DNA from: DATEPR01 sp036503065
Lineage (GTDB): Bacteria > Actinomycetota > Actinomycetes > Mycobacteriales > Pseudonocardiaceae
Direction: 5' to 3'
NCBI GenBank assembly: GCA_036503065.1
Contig: DASXXM010000097.1
Span: forward strand, 1-20,651
Length of the DNA: 20,651 bases
The notes beneath the pieces were generated by a model. That model was not told the origin of the DNA, did no database searches, and worked only from the letters and a program-made list of their open reading frames with translations. This document shows, piece after piece, positions 1 to 6,622 of the stretch; positions within the stretch are counted from its first letter, which is position 1; each line of letters begins with the position of its first letter. The translations under genes were made by a program, and so were the position numbers.

Positions 1-119
1 CCACAGCAGTTCGGCGCGCCACCGGTGTTCAGCAGCGGCGCCGCCCCGCTGGCCGGCACGCCCAGTCCGAGCACCGCGACCGCGGCGGCTGCCAGCACGA
101 GCGTCCGTCGACCGACCAT
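1..119 (-). CDS. N-terminus of a secreted or lipid-free exported protein (partial)
   Basis: Reading leftwards from an ATG at 117-119, the first 39 codons form a classic Sec signal peptide: a short basic start (MVGRR), a hydrophobic core rich in Ala, Val and Leu, then a small-residue region (VPASGAAP) suited to signal peptidase I. There is no lipobox cysteine at the expected place; two adjacent cysteines come later, at about residues 38-39. A strong Shine-Dalgarno sequence (GAGGAGGGT, about 123-133 on the opposite strand) sits just upstream, which supports the start. The gene runs out of the window, so the mature protein and its function cannot be named. Confidence 0.75.
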   Translation of the reverse strand, partial: MVGRRTLVLAAAAVAVLGLGVPASGAAPLLNTGGAPNCC

Positions 120-145
120 GGTCACCCTCCTCGGTTGCCGGAAGT

Positions 146-157
146 AACGATACCGTT
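146..157. promoter_or_regulatory. Possible small inverted-repeat operator between divergent genes
   Basis: AACG-ATAC-CGTT lies in the divergent region between the exported-protein gene and the SRPBCC gene, and is itself nested between CGGAA (139-143) and TTCCG (156-160). TetR-like repressors often use sites of this sort. The arms are short and could be chance. Confidence 0.2.
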
Positions 158-249
158 CCGAGCCGTATTGGCCTGACCATATCGTCCCGGACGGGTCGAT
201 GACGCGGTTTGTCCCGACACTTCCCGCGTGCGGCATCGCGCCGCTGCGG

Positions 250-279
250 TTGTCGGTGCGGAACCGCGCTGGTTACCGT
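250..279 (+). promoter_or_regulatory. Promoter of the SRPBCC gene (leaderless type)
   Basis: TTGTCG (250-255), an 18-base spacer and TACCGT (274-279) match the actinobacterial housekeeping pattern TTGnnn / TAnnnT. The GTG at 286 begins six bases after the -10 box, so transcription would start at or beside the start codon. Confidence 0.5.
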
Positions 280-285
280 GATTTC

Positions 286-756
286 GTGCAGCCATGGATC
301 ACGCGCAGCGTGCGGATCGCCGCGTCCGCGGACGCCGTGTGGGCGATGGTGACCGACCTGCCGAGGATGGGCGAGTTCAGCCCGGAGAACATCGGCGGCT
401 ACTGGCTGGACGGCGGACCGTTCCTCGGTGCCAAGTTCCGTGGCACCAACCAGAACGGCGGCAAGCAGTGGTGGACGCGGGTCACCGTGGTCGAGTGCGA
501 GCCGCCGCGGCTGTTCACGTTCGACGTGCGCGCCCCGATCGGCATCCGCGTGTCGCGCTGGTCCTACGAGATCACCCCGACCGCCACCGGCTGCGTGCTG
601 GCCGAGCACTGGTACCGCGTCGGCAACCGCTTCGTGCGGAACTTCCTGGGCCCCAAGGTGACCGGCCGCGCCGACCGGCCCGGCTTCAACACCGAGTCGA
701 TCGAGCAGACCCTGGCCAGGGTCAAGGCGCTCGCCGAGAGCCGTGCCGCCGCCTGA
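286..756 (+). CDS. SRPBCC family protein (START-like / polyketide cyclase fold)
   Basis: A 156-aa protein of the SRPBCC (Bet v 1-like) superfamily, which forms a deep hydrophobic ligand pocket. The family signature is clear at the N-terminus: a beta strand (ITRSVRIAASADAVWAMVTD), then LPRMGEFSPEN, then strands around GAKFRGTNQNG and WWTRVTVVECEPPRLFTFDV, ending in a long C-terminal helix (ESIEQTLARVKALAES). The frame is open back to an ATG at 199, but family alignment favours GTG 286: the preceding 29 codons look like untranslated DNA, and a -10 box lies six bases before this GTG. The ligand is unknown; relatives are often dehydrases or polyketide cyclases or lack a known role. The 3' end overlaps the convergent erm gene by 35 bp. 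Confidence 0.8.
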   Translation: MQPWITRSVRIAASADAVWAMVTDLPRMGEFSPENIGGYWLDGGPFLGAKFRGTNQNGGKQWWTRVTVVECEPPRLFTFDVRAPIGIRVSRWSYEITPTATGCVLAEHWYRVGNRFVRNFLGPKVTGRADRPGFNTESIEQTLARVKALAESRAAA

Positions 757-1258
757 CCACCAGTACTGCCGAGTCGACCTGTGGTGGCGGCCGAAACGCT
801 TTGCGCGGCAACGACAATCCGGCCTGCAGGTGCCATCGTCGCGATGGCTGTTCGACGTGCCGCCGTACTACCGCCCGCTGCAACACCAGATCGGCGGCGA
901 CCATCGCCGAGTGCGGCGCCAACAGGTGCCGCAGCAGGGCACTCGTGATCGAGTACGGCGGGTTCGCCACCACACGAAACGGCCGACGCGGCAGGCGCAG
1001 CGCCAGCACGTCACACTCCACCACGGTGACCGTGGGGAACAGCTCCCGCAACCACCGTGCCCGCCCCGGATGCGGCTCGACCGCGATGACTTTCGCGCCT
1101 GTGTCTACCAGATGCCGGGTCAGCGCGCCGCGACCGGCCCCGATGTCCAGCACCAGGTTGCCCGGCCGAACACCCGCGTCGGCGACGATCCGCGCCGCCC
1201 ACTCGTCAACGAGCGGATGCCATCCCCAGGCGCGCCGCGAGCGCGCGAGGCCGGCCAC
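722..1258 (-). CDS. erm: Erm(37)-like 23S rRNA (adenine-N6) methyltransferase
   Basis: A 178-aa SAM-dependent methyltransferase of the KsgA/Erm family that should methylate adenine(s) at or near A2058 of 23S rRNA and give macrolide-lincosamide-streptogramin tolerance. Motif I is DIGAGRG (residues 38-44), the acidic ribose-binding residue is in AVEPHP (59-64), and catalytic motif IV is NPPY (99-102). The N-terminus (RSRRAWGWHP) and overall length resemble Mycobacterium tuberculosis Erm(37), known from memory as about 179 aa. Like that protein, it lacks most of the C-terminal helical domain of classical Erm enzymes of roughly 250 aa. Homology fixes the GTG start; there is no recognisable Shine-Dalgarno before it. 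The gene lies 38 bp behind an MFS transporter and overlaps the SRPBCC gene tail to tail. A family member acting on another rRNA adenine is a less likely alternative. Confidence 0.88.
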   Translation of the reverse strand: MAGLARSRRAWGWHPLVDEWAARIVADAGVRPGNLVLDIGAGRGALTRHLVDTGAKVIAVEPHPGRARWLRELFPTVTVVECDVLALRLPRRPFRVVANPPYSITSALLRHLLAPHSAMVAADLVLQRAVVRRHVEQPSRRWHLQAGLSLPRKAFRPPPQVDSAVLVVRRRHGSRRAP

Positions 1259-1286
1259 GACGGACCATGTTCGTGATGATCGCCAT
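1206..1286 (-). other. Short ORF overlapping the erm start (possible leader peptide)
   Basis: A 26-codon frame opens with ATG at 1284-1286 and ends with TGA at 1206-1208, in a different frame from erm and spanning the erm GTG at 1258. It encodes a basic peptide starting MAIITNMVRRGRPR. Its ATG is the first start on a transcript made from the putative promoter at 1294-1322, lying seven bases after the -10 box. It may be a leader that controls erm translation, or simply a chance frame. Confidence 0.3.
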
Positions 1287-1293
1287 GCGGCAC

Positions 1294-1330
1294 ACGCTAG
1301 GCGGCCCGCTGACCCGCGACAACCGAATTA
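1294..1330 (-). promoter_or_regulatory. erm promoter with WhiB7-type AT-rich element
   Basis: On the minus strand: TAATT (1326-1330), three bases, TTGTCG (-35, 1317-1322), a 17-base spacer, and TAGCGT (-10, 1294-1299). An AT-rich patch three bases upstream of the -35 is the known arrangement of WhiB7-dependent resistance promoters in mycobacteria. The -10 box begins with the TAG stop codon of the upstream transporter gene. The match is by eye and the AT patch is short. Confidence 0.45.
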
Positions 1331-2553
1331 GTCGCCCGGTAGCGGAAGAACGCCGGCATGGCCACGGCGATCAGAACCGACGCCACGATCACGGACAGCC
1401 CGCCGCTCACCGCGCTGATCGTCGGCGACGCCAGCGAACTGACCGCGCCGGCACGGAAATCGCCCAGCCGAGGGCCGCCGACGCCGGCCACGTACTCGGC
1501 CGCGCTGGCCCGCCCACGATAACGGTCCGGTGTGGACAGTTGAACCATGGTTGTCCGGAACACCACGCTGAACACGTCCGCGCCACCGGACACGCCCAGC
1601 AGCACCAACGCCAGCCACAGACTGTGCGCCAGCCCGAAACCGGCGACGCACGCGCCCCAGACCGCCCCGGTGACCAGCATGGCCCGACCCTGCCGGGACA
1701 CCCGCCCGACCGAGCCGGACAGCACCGTGCCCAGCACGCCGCCGACCCCGGGCGCCGCCGCGATCAGGCCGAGAGTCTGCGTCGCGCCACCGAAGTGCGC
1801 CAGGTTGATCGCCGGGAACACGGCCGACGGCACGCCGAGCACCATGGCGCTCATGTCGGCGACCAGTGCGCCGGTCAGCACGCGGCTGCCCCGGATGAAC
1901 CGCAGCGCGTCGGCGACCGCGCGCAGGCCGGGCCGTGCCGGCTGGCCCTGCGGCGGCATCGGCGGCAGACGGGCCACGCCGTACAGCGCTGCACCGAAGC
2001 TGACCGCGTCGACGAGATAACACGCCTTCAGACCCCATGCCGCCGCGATCACACCCGCCAGTGCCGGACCGGCGATCACGCTGCCACGGGCCGCGAACGC
2101 GGTCAGCGCGGCGCCGGCCGGCACCCGGTGTGCCGGTAACAGGCGGGGCAGGAACGTGCGACGTGCGGGCCCGTCCAACGCGCCGAGCAGCGACTGCACC
2201 GTGACCAGCAGGTACAGCGGCCACAGCTGGCGGTTGCCGGCGAACGCCAGTGCCGCGAACGCCGCCGAGACCGCGGCAAGGCAACTGCTGGTGCACAGCA
2301 CGATGCGGCGCCGGTCGTGCGCGTCCACCACACTGCCGCCGAGCAGTCCGAACCCGATGGCCGGGACCGCCATCGCGATCCCGACCGCGCCCACCGCCAG
2401 CGACGACCGCGTCAGCGTGAACACCTGGAGTACCACCGCGAAACCGGTCATCGACGAGCCGACCGCCGACAGGCCGGCGCCGGCCAGCAGCCTGCTGAAC
2501 GCCGGTGACTCGCGCAGCGGGCGGACGTCGATCAGGAGCCGGTTGGCGGGCAA
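1297..2553 (-). CDS. MFS transporter, EntS/MefA-like drug or siderophore exporter
   Basis: A 418-aa, 12-helix major facilitator of the MFS_3/EntS group, which includes the enterobactin exporter EntS and Mef-type macrolide pumps. The N-terminus reads FSRLLAGAGLSAVGSSMTGFAVVLQVF, loop 2-3 carries GGSVVDAHDRRRIV (motif A variant), and the family-typical later segment DVFSVVFRTTMVQLSTPDRYRGRASA lies at about residues 324-350. The predicted start is TTG at 2551-2553, supported by GGAGGAG eight bases upstream; no better in-frame start is visible. The stop lies 38 bp before erm on the same strand, so some readthrough transcription into erm is likely. That pairing suggests export of a ribosome-targeting antibiotic, but the substrate is inferred from context only. 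Confidence 0.82.
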   Translation of the reverse strand: MPANRLLIDVRPLRESPAFSRLLAGAGLSAVGSSMTGFAVVLQVFTLTRSSLAVGAVGIAMAVPAIGFGLLGGSVVDAHDRRRIVLCTSSCLAAVSAAFAALAFAGNRQLWPLYLLVTVQSLLGALDGPARRTFLPRLLPAHRVPAGAALTAFAARGSVIAGPALAGVIAAAWGLKACYLVDAVSFGAALYGVARLPPMPPQGQPARPGLRAVADALRFIRGSRVLTGALVADMSAMVLGVPSAVFPAINLAHFGGATQTLGLIAAAPGVGGVLGTVLSGSVGRVSRQGRAMLVTGAVWGACVAGFGLAHSLWLALVLLGVSGGADVFSVVFRTTMVQLSTPDRYRGRASAAEYVAGVGGPRLGDFRAGAVSSLASPTISAVSGGLSVIVASVLIAVAMPAFFRYRATNSVVAGQRAA

Positions 2554-2580
2554 CGTCCCTGCTCCTCCGGTCTGGGCGGC

Positions 2581-2586
2581 TAGCCT
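2581..2586 (+). promoter_or_regulatory. -10 box of a leaderless transcript starting at GTG 2593
   Basis: TAGCCT, then six bases (GGCGGC), then GTG. This is the spacing seen before several other starts in the window. No convincing -35 box is visible. Confidence 0.4.
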
Positions 2587-2592
2587 GGCGGC

Positions 2593-2670
2593 GTGAGCGA
2601 GCTTGCGAGCGAACCAGTGTCACAGCGAGTGCTCACGGGTCTGCCGAGCGCTAGCGAGGCGGACTCGTGA
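2593..2670 (+). other. 25-codon leader ORF coupled to the GerW-like gene, inside an actinobacterial GAGCGAG-type repeat
   Basis: GTG at 2593 opens a 25-codon frame (VSELASEPVS...) ending with TGA at 2668-2670. Its stop overlaps the GTG start of the next gene in a GTGA junction, the usual geometry of translational coupling. A -10 box lies six bases upstream. The DNA is made of related short blocks (GAGCGAGCTTGCGAGCG and GAGCGCTAGCGAGG); similar GAGCGAG-rich blocks recur near gene starts in actinomycete genomes. The peptide itself may have no function. Confidence 0.4.
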
Positions 2671-2978
2671 GCGTTGGGGAGTTGCTGACGACCATCCGGG
2701 AGACCTTGACAGCTCGGCGCGTGTTCGGCGAGCCGATTGAGCGGGACGGGGTCGTGGTCATCCCGGCTGCCGTCGTCTACGGCGGCGGTGGTGGGGGAGT
2801 CGGCGTGCCGCAGGGGGACGGTGGCGGGTTCGGCCTGCTGGCCCGGCCGACCGGGGCTTTCGTCGTCAAGGACGGCACCGCGCGGTGGGTGCCCGCGCTG
2901 GACGTGAACCGGCTCGGCGTGGTGGCCGGGATGGTGGTCGTCGCCTGGCTGCTGGCCCGGCGTCGGTCAGCTGGGTGA
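2667..2978 (+). CDS. GerW/YtfJ-like small protein
   Basis: A 103-aa protein resembling the GerW (YtfJ) sporulation family: an N-terminal helix (MSVGELLTTIRETL), then VFGEPIERDGVVVIPAAVVYGG, a glycine run (GGGGGGVGVPQGDGGGFG), then a strand with ATPTGAFVVKDG-like sequence and VPALDVNRLG. Residues about 85-97 (GVVAGMVVVAWLLARRR) look like a C-terminal membrane segment or anchor with a basic end. The GTG start overlaps the stop of the 25-codon leader ORF; only a weak GAGGCGG is available as ribosome binding site, so coupled reinitiation is plausible. The last 12 bp overlap the convergent methyltransferase gene. In Bacillus, GerW is needed for germination; the actinobacterial role is unknown. Confidence 0.75.
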   Translation: MSVGELLTTIRETLTARRVFGEPIERDGVVVIPAAVVYGGGGGGVGVPQGDGGGFGLLARPTGAFVVKDGTARWVPALDVNRLGVVAGMVVVAWLLARRRSAG

Positions 2979-3818
2979 CCTGGTGGCGATCCGGGCGACA
3001 CCCGCGTAGCCGGGGTTCTTGTCGGGGGACGGCAGCGGGTTGTGCGGCTCCGGGTGCCAGTCGGTCATGTTGACCAGGCCGGGTTCGACCAGCGTCAGGC
3101 CCCCGAATATCTGCGCCACCTCGTCGTGGTCGCGCAGGTAGAAGCCGCCGATGTTGGAGCTGAACACCTCGGCCGCGTCCCGCACCCGGCCCGGTGCCTG
3201 CCTGCCTGCGGTGGCGTGGGAGATGACCAGATAGCTGCCGGGCGCGATGGCCTGCGCGTAGCGCTGCACGATCGCGGCGCAGCGTTCGGTGTCCGGCTGG
3301 AAGTGCAGCACGGCCACCATCAGCACGGCGACCGGCTGGTTGAGATCCAGCAGATCGCGCAGCTCCCGGTGGCCCAGGATCTCCTCCGGCCGGGTCAGGT
3401 CGCCCTGGATCGCGCTGGCCCACGGGTTGCCGGCCAGGATCTCCTGGCTGTGCGCGACCGCGATCGGGTCGTTGTCGACGTACAGCACGCGGCACTCCGC
3501 GTTCGCCCGCTGGGCGATGTCGTGCACGTTTCCGCTGGTCGGGATGCCGGAGCCCAGGTCGAGGAACTGGCGGACGCCCTGGTCGACCAGGTACTGCACG
3601 CTCCGGCGCAGGAAGTCGCGGTTGGCCCGCAGCACCGTGGGCAGCTCCGGCATCCGTGCCGCGACCTCGGCGGCGACCCGCCGGTCGGCCTCGAAGTTGT
3701 GCGCCCCACCGAGGTGTACGTCGTACACCCGAGCCTGGCTCGGCTTGTCCCGATCGACCCCTTCCGGCACCGGTCCAGGTCCTGGCCAGGCCGTGTCAAC
3801 GTCGGAGCGTTGGTTCAT
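2967..3818 (-). CDS. DUF574-type SAM-dependent methyltransferase
   Basis: A 283-aa protein of the S-adenosylmethionine methyltransferase family formerly called DUF574 (Methyltransf_19), which is greatly expanded in actinomycetes. Diagnostic pieces are a start region with DKPSQARVYDVHLGGAHNFEADR, the helix PELPTVLRANRDFLRRSVQYL, motif I QFLDLGSGIPTSGNVHD, the ribose-binding VLYVDNDPIAVAHS, and a later VAVLMVAVLHF. The length matches the family. Substrates are unknown for nearly all members. The ATG is preceded by TAGTGT exactly six bases away, so the gene is probably leaderless; there is no good Shine-Dalgarno sequence. The 3' end overlaps the GerW-like gene. Confidence 0.88.
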   Translation of the reverse strand: MNQRSDVDTAWPGPGPVPEGVDRDKPSQARVYDVHLGGAHNFEADRRVAAEVAARMPELPTVLRANRDFLRRSVQYLVDQGVRQFLDLGSGIPTSGNVHDIAQRANAECRVLYVDNDPIAVAHSQEILAGNPWASAIQGDLTRPEEILGHRELRDLLDLNQPVAVLMVAVLHFQPDTERCAAIVQRYAQAIAPGSYLVISHATAGRQAPGRVRDAAEVFSSNIGGFYLRDHDEVAQIFGGLTLVEPGLVNMTDWHPEPHNPLPSPDKNPGYAGVARIATRSPS

Positions 3819-3824
3819 GAGGCG

Positions 3825-3830
3825 ACACTA
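3825..3830 (-). promoter_or_regulatory. -10 box of the DUF574 methyltransferase gene (leaderless)
   Basis: TAGTGT on the minus strand, six bases (CGCCTC), then ATG at 3818. No clear -35 box is seen. Confidence 0.4.
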
Positions 3831-3850
3831 GCCGCCGCCCGGCAACGTTG

Positions 3851-5242
3851 TTACCAGTCGGGGTCCGCGGACGCGTTCGTCTCGCGCCAGAGCACGACGA
3901 TGAAGATCACCATCACCGGCAGCGTCGTCATCAGCAGTTGCAACTGGGTCGACGGCACGAAGACCATCCCGACCATCATCCCGACCAGCGCCAGCGCCGC
4001 GACCCACGCCGCGACCGACAGTCGGCGCGGCGGCACCGTCAGCCGCACGGACAGGCGGGCGTCGGGTGCCGGCTTGAGCTTCAGGTAGGCCAGCGCGATC
4101 GCGATCCACATCATGATGCCGACGGCGCCGGACGAGTCGGTGAGGATCTCGAACACGTTGCTCGGCGCGACGTAGCCGATGAACGTCACCGCGAAACCGA
4201 GCCCCGCGGTGGCGATGACGGCCGCTCGTGGCACCCGACTCGGCGACAGCCGCGCCCACGCCGCAGGCGCGTCCCGTTGCAGCGCAAGGGAATATCCGAT
4301 CCGGGACGCGGCGTAGATACAGGAATTGAGCACCGACAGCACGGCGGTGAACACCACGATGTTGATCACCGTGGCGGTGCCCGGCAGGTGCATCACGTTC
4401 ATCATCGTGCCGAACGGGCTGGCCTTGACGCGCGCCGAGTTCCACGGTGCCAGCAGCACGGTCATCGACATCGCGAGGAGGTACACGCCGAGGACGGTGT
4501 AGCCGACGACCCGGATCGACTTGCGCACCACACGGCTGGGCCGGTCCGCCTCACCGGACGCGATGGCGGCCATCTCGATGCCGATGAACGAGAACGCGGC
4601 CACCAGGATCCCGGCGAAGACCGAACCGTTGCCGTTGGGGATGATCCCGCCCTGGTCGGCGATGTTCGACACGCCGGGCGACGACACGCTCGGCAACACC
4701 CCGAGCACCGCCAGCACGGCCAGCACCGGCACCCCGATCGCCAGCACCACCTTGATCAGCGACAGCCAGAACTGGAACTCGCCGAACACGCGGACCGGCC
4801 CCAGGTTGATCAGGGCGAGCGAGCCGGTGAACATCAGCGACCAGGCCCACGCCGGCATGCTCGGCAACCAGGTGTGCGCGATCGACGCCGCCGCGCCGCA
4901 CTCGACACCGGACGTCACCACCAGCAGCCACCAGTACATCCAGCCGACCGAGAACCGCCCGACGTGCCCGAACGCCTTGCCGGCGTAGGTCGCGAACGCG
5001 CCACTGTCCGGGTCGTGCTGGGCCAGGGCGCTGAGCAGGCGCATCACGACGACCGCCAGCACGCCGACCACCAGGTAGCTCAGCACGACGGCGGGCCCCG
5101 TCTGCGAGATGATGCTGCCGCTGCTGACGAAGATCCCGGCGCCGATCGTGCCGCCGAAGGCGATCATGCTGACATGCCGTGGCCGCAACGTGGCCGCGAG
5201 CCCCTGCTGCCGCTCGCGAACGTCGGTGCCGGACTCCATCAT
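3851..5242 (-). CDS. APC family amino-acid permease
   Basis: A 463-aa, 12-helix amino acid-polyamine-organocation transporter of the AAT type. The first helix contains the substrate-binding break HVSMIAFGGTIGAGIFVSSGSII. Other family marks are DSGAFATYAGKAFGHVGRFSVGWMYW in helix 3 and FSFIGIEMAAIASGEADRPSRVV after helix 6, the conserved region of GabP- and lysine-type permeases. It likely imports an amino acid with protons; the substrate cannot be told from sequence. The chosen ATG has GAGG eight bases upstream; a GTG at 5281, 13 codons earlier, coincides roughly with the predicted transcription start and is an alternative. The gene follows the threonine-synthase-like gene on the same strand but has its own TTGACA promoter. 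Confidence 0.85.
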   Translation of the reverse strand: MMESGTDVRERQQGLAATLRPRHVSMIAFGGTIGAGIFVSSGSIISQTGPAVVLSYLVVGVLAVVVMRLLSALAQHDPDSGAFATYAGKAFGHVGRFSVGWMYWWLLVVTSGVECGAAASIAHTWLPSMPAWAWSLMFTGSLALINLGPVRVFGEFQFWLSLIKVVLAIGVPVLAVLAVLGVLPSVSSPGVSNIADQGGIIPNGNGSVFAGILVAAFSFIGIEMAAIASGEADRPSRVVRKSIRVVGYTVLGVYLLAMSMTVLLAPWNSARVKASPFGTMMNVMHLPGTATVINIVVFTAVLSVLNSCIYAASRIGYSLALQRDAPAAWARLSPSRVPRAAVIATAGLGFAVTFIGYVAPSNVFEILTDSSGAVGIMMWIAIALAYLKLKPAPDARLSVRLTVPPRRLSVAAWVAALALVGMMVGMVFVPSTQLQLLMTTLPVMVIFIVVLWRETNASADPDW

Positions 5243-5286
5243 CACTGTCGCCTCTGTGGGTTCGGTGGGCCTGACATGCACCGCTG

Positions 5287-5315
5287 ACCCTGAGACCCTA
5301 GGACGGCAGTGTCAA
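5287..5315 (-). promoter_or_regulatory. Promoter of the amino-acid permease gene
   Basis: On the minus strand a perfect TTGACA (5310-5315) is followed by a 17-base spacer and CAGGGT (5287-5292). Transcription would begin near 5280, beside GTG 5281 and about 40 bases ahead of the preferred ATG at 5242. Confidence 0.5.
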
Positions 5316-5349
5316 GCGTCCTCACCCAGGCTGTTACCCATCGGTAGCA

Positions 5350-6567
5350 CTACGGTGCCGGAATGCGGCCGTTGACGGCCAGGACCGGCACGTCGACCGG
5401 CACCGTCTCCGGGTACTTGAGCCCGGTGCCGGTGTTGAGGACGACCACCTCCTCGGTGCCGCCGAGCCAGCCCGCCGCCCGCAACTGCCGGGCCGCGGCG
5501 AAGCAGGCCGCGCCCTCCGGACAGATGAACGTGCCCTCCGTGCTCGCCAACTCGAGTTGGGCCGCCAGCAGGTCGTCGTCGGTGACCGCGATCGCCGTCC
5601 CGCGCGTCTGGTACACGGCGTCCAGTACCAGGAAGTCGCCCAGCGCCTTGGCCACGGTGAGGCCGAACGCCACCGTGTGGGCGTTCGGGAACGGTTCGCT
5701 CTCGGTGGCGCCCTGCTCGAACGCGCGCACGATCGGCGCGCAGCCCGTCGCCTGCACGGCGACCAGTTTCGGCAGGTCGCCGACGATCCAGCCGAGTTCC
5801 CGCAGTTCGAGCAGCGCCTTGTAGATCCCGATGATGCCGACGCCGCCACCGGTCGGATACATGATCACGTCGGGCAGTCGCCAGCCGAGCTGTTCGACTA
5901 TCTCGAAGCCCATCGTCTTCTTGCCCTCGAGGCGGTAGGGCTCCTTCAACGTCGACACGTCCTGGTAGCCACCGCGTTCGGCCACCGCGGCACCGATCAG
6001 GCGGCCCGCGTCGCCGATCAGACCGTCCACAAGGTACAGTTCAGCGCCGCTGGCCCGGCACTCCGCGCGGGTGATGGCGGGCGCGCCGACCGGCATCGCG
6101 ATCAGGCTGCGCAGCCCGGCCCGTGCCGCGTAGAGCGCCCAGGCCGCGCCCGCGTTCCCGTTGGTGGGCATGGCGACGCCGGTCACACCCAACTCGGCGG
6201 CACGCGACACGCCGACCGCGGCGCCACGTGCCTTGAAACTTCCGGTCGGGACGAGACCCTCGTCCTTCATCCAGAGCGTCGGCACGCCGATCCGCTTGCC
6301 GTATTCCGTCACCGGCAGCAGCGGCGTCATGCCCTCGCCGAGGCTGACGGTCCGCTCCTCCGCCCGCACCGGTAGCAGTTCGTGGTAGCGCCACAGCGTC
6401 GGCGGCCTGCGGGCGATCTCGTCCGGCGTGACGGTGGCCGCGACCCGGGCGAGGTCGTAGCGGGCCAGCAGCGGAGCGCCGGCGGCCGAGGTGCCCTGCA
6501 CGCGGTCCGCGTCGTAGCGGTCGCCGGTCCGTGAGCACTCCAGGTGGGTCAGCGCGGAATACGTCAC
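5350..6567 (-). CDS. Threonine synthase-like PLP enzyme
   Basis: A 405-aa fold-type II PLP enzyme resembling the longer threonine synthase group, which converts O-phosphohomoserine to threonine. The N-terminus has the small THLECSRTG motif found in this group, the cofactor lysine is in PTGSFKARG (residue 112), and the phosphate-binding loop is YPTGGGVGI. The start is GTG 6567, with TACGGT six bases upstream; an open frame continues 10 more codons but has no start signal. It is not next to hom or thrB, so it is likely a second copy or a relative acting on another phosphorylated or serine-like amino acid. An APC permease follows on the same strand, which may indicate a shared amino-acid role. 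Confidence 0.8.
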   Translation of the reverse strand: MTYSALTHLECSRTGDRYDADRVQGTSAAGAPLLARYDLARVAATVTPDEIARRPPTLWRYHELLPVRAEERTVSLGEGMTPLLPVTEYGKRIGVPTLWMKDEGLVPTGSFKARGAAVGVSRAAELGVTGVAMPTNGNAGAAWALYAARAGLRSLIAMPVGAPAITRAECRASGAELYLVDGLIGDAGRLIGAAVAERGGYQDVSTLKEPYRLEGKKTMGFEIVEQLGWRLPDVIMYPTGGGVGIIGIYKALLELRELGWIVGDLPKLVAVQATGCAPIVRAFEQGATESEPFPNAHTVAFGLTVAKALGDFLVLDAVYQTRGTAIAVTDDDLLAAQLELASTEGTFICPEGAACFAAARQLRAAGWLGGTEEVVVLNTGTGLKYPETVPVDVPVLAVNGRIPAP

Positions 6568-6573
6568 GAACCG

Positions 6574-6579
6574 ACCGTA
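6574..6579 (-). promoter_or_regulatory. -10 box of the threonine synthase-like gene (leaderless)
   Basis: TACGGT on the minus strand, six bases (CGGTTC), then GTG at 6567. It faces another -10 box (6611-6616) serving the opposite strand; the two genes share only 55 bp. Confidence 0.45.
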
Positions 6580-6610
6580 CCAAGCACGCCGATCCACCCG
6601 GGAATGCGCT

Positions 6611-6616
6611 TAACAT
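6611..6616 (+). promoter_or_regulatory. -10 box of the DUF6191-like gene
   Basis: TAACAT, six bases (GAGGAG), then ATG 6623. The GAGGAG touches the start codon and is too close to serve as a normal ribosome binding site, which favours leaderless translation. Confidence 0.45.
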
Positions 6617-6622
6617 GAGGAG

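Noticed and set aside
3848..5287. A 479-codon plus-strand frame opposite the permease
   Set aside because: Its composition is dominated by His, Asp, Arg and Gln from reversed hydrophobic codons; the permease is unambiguous.
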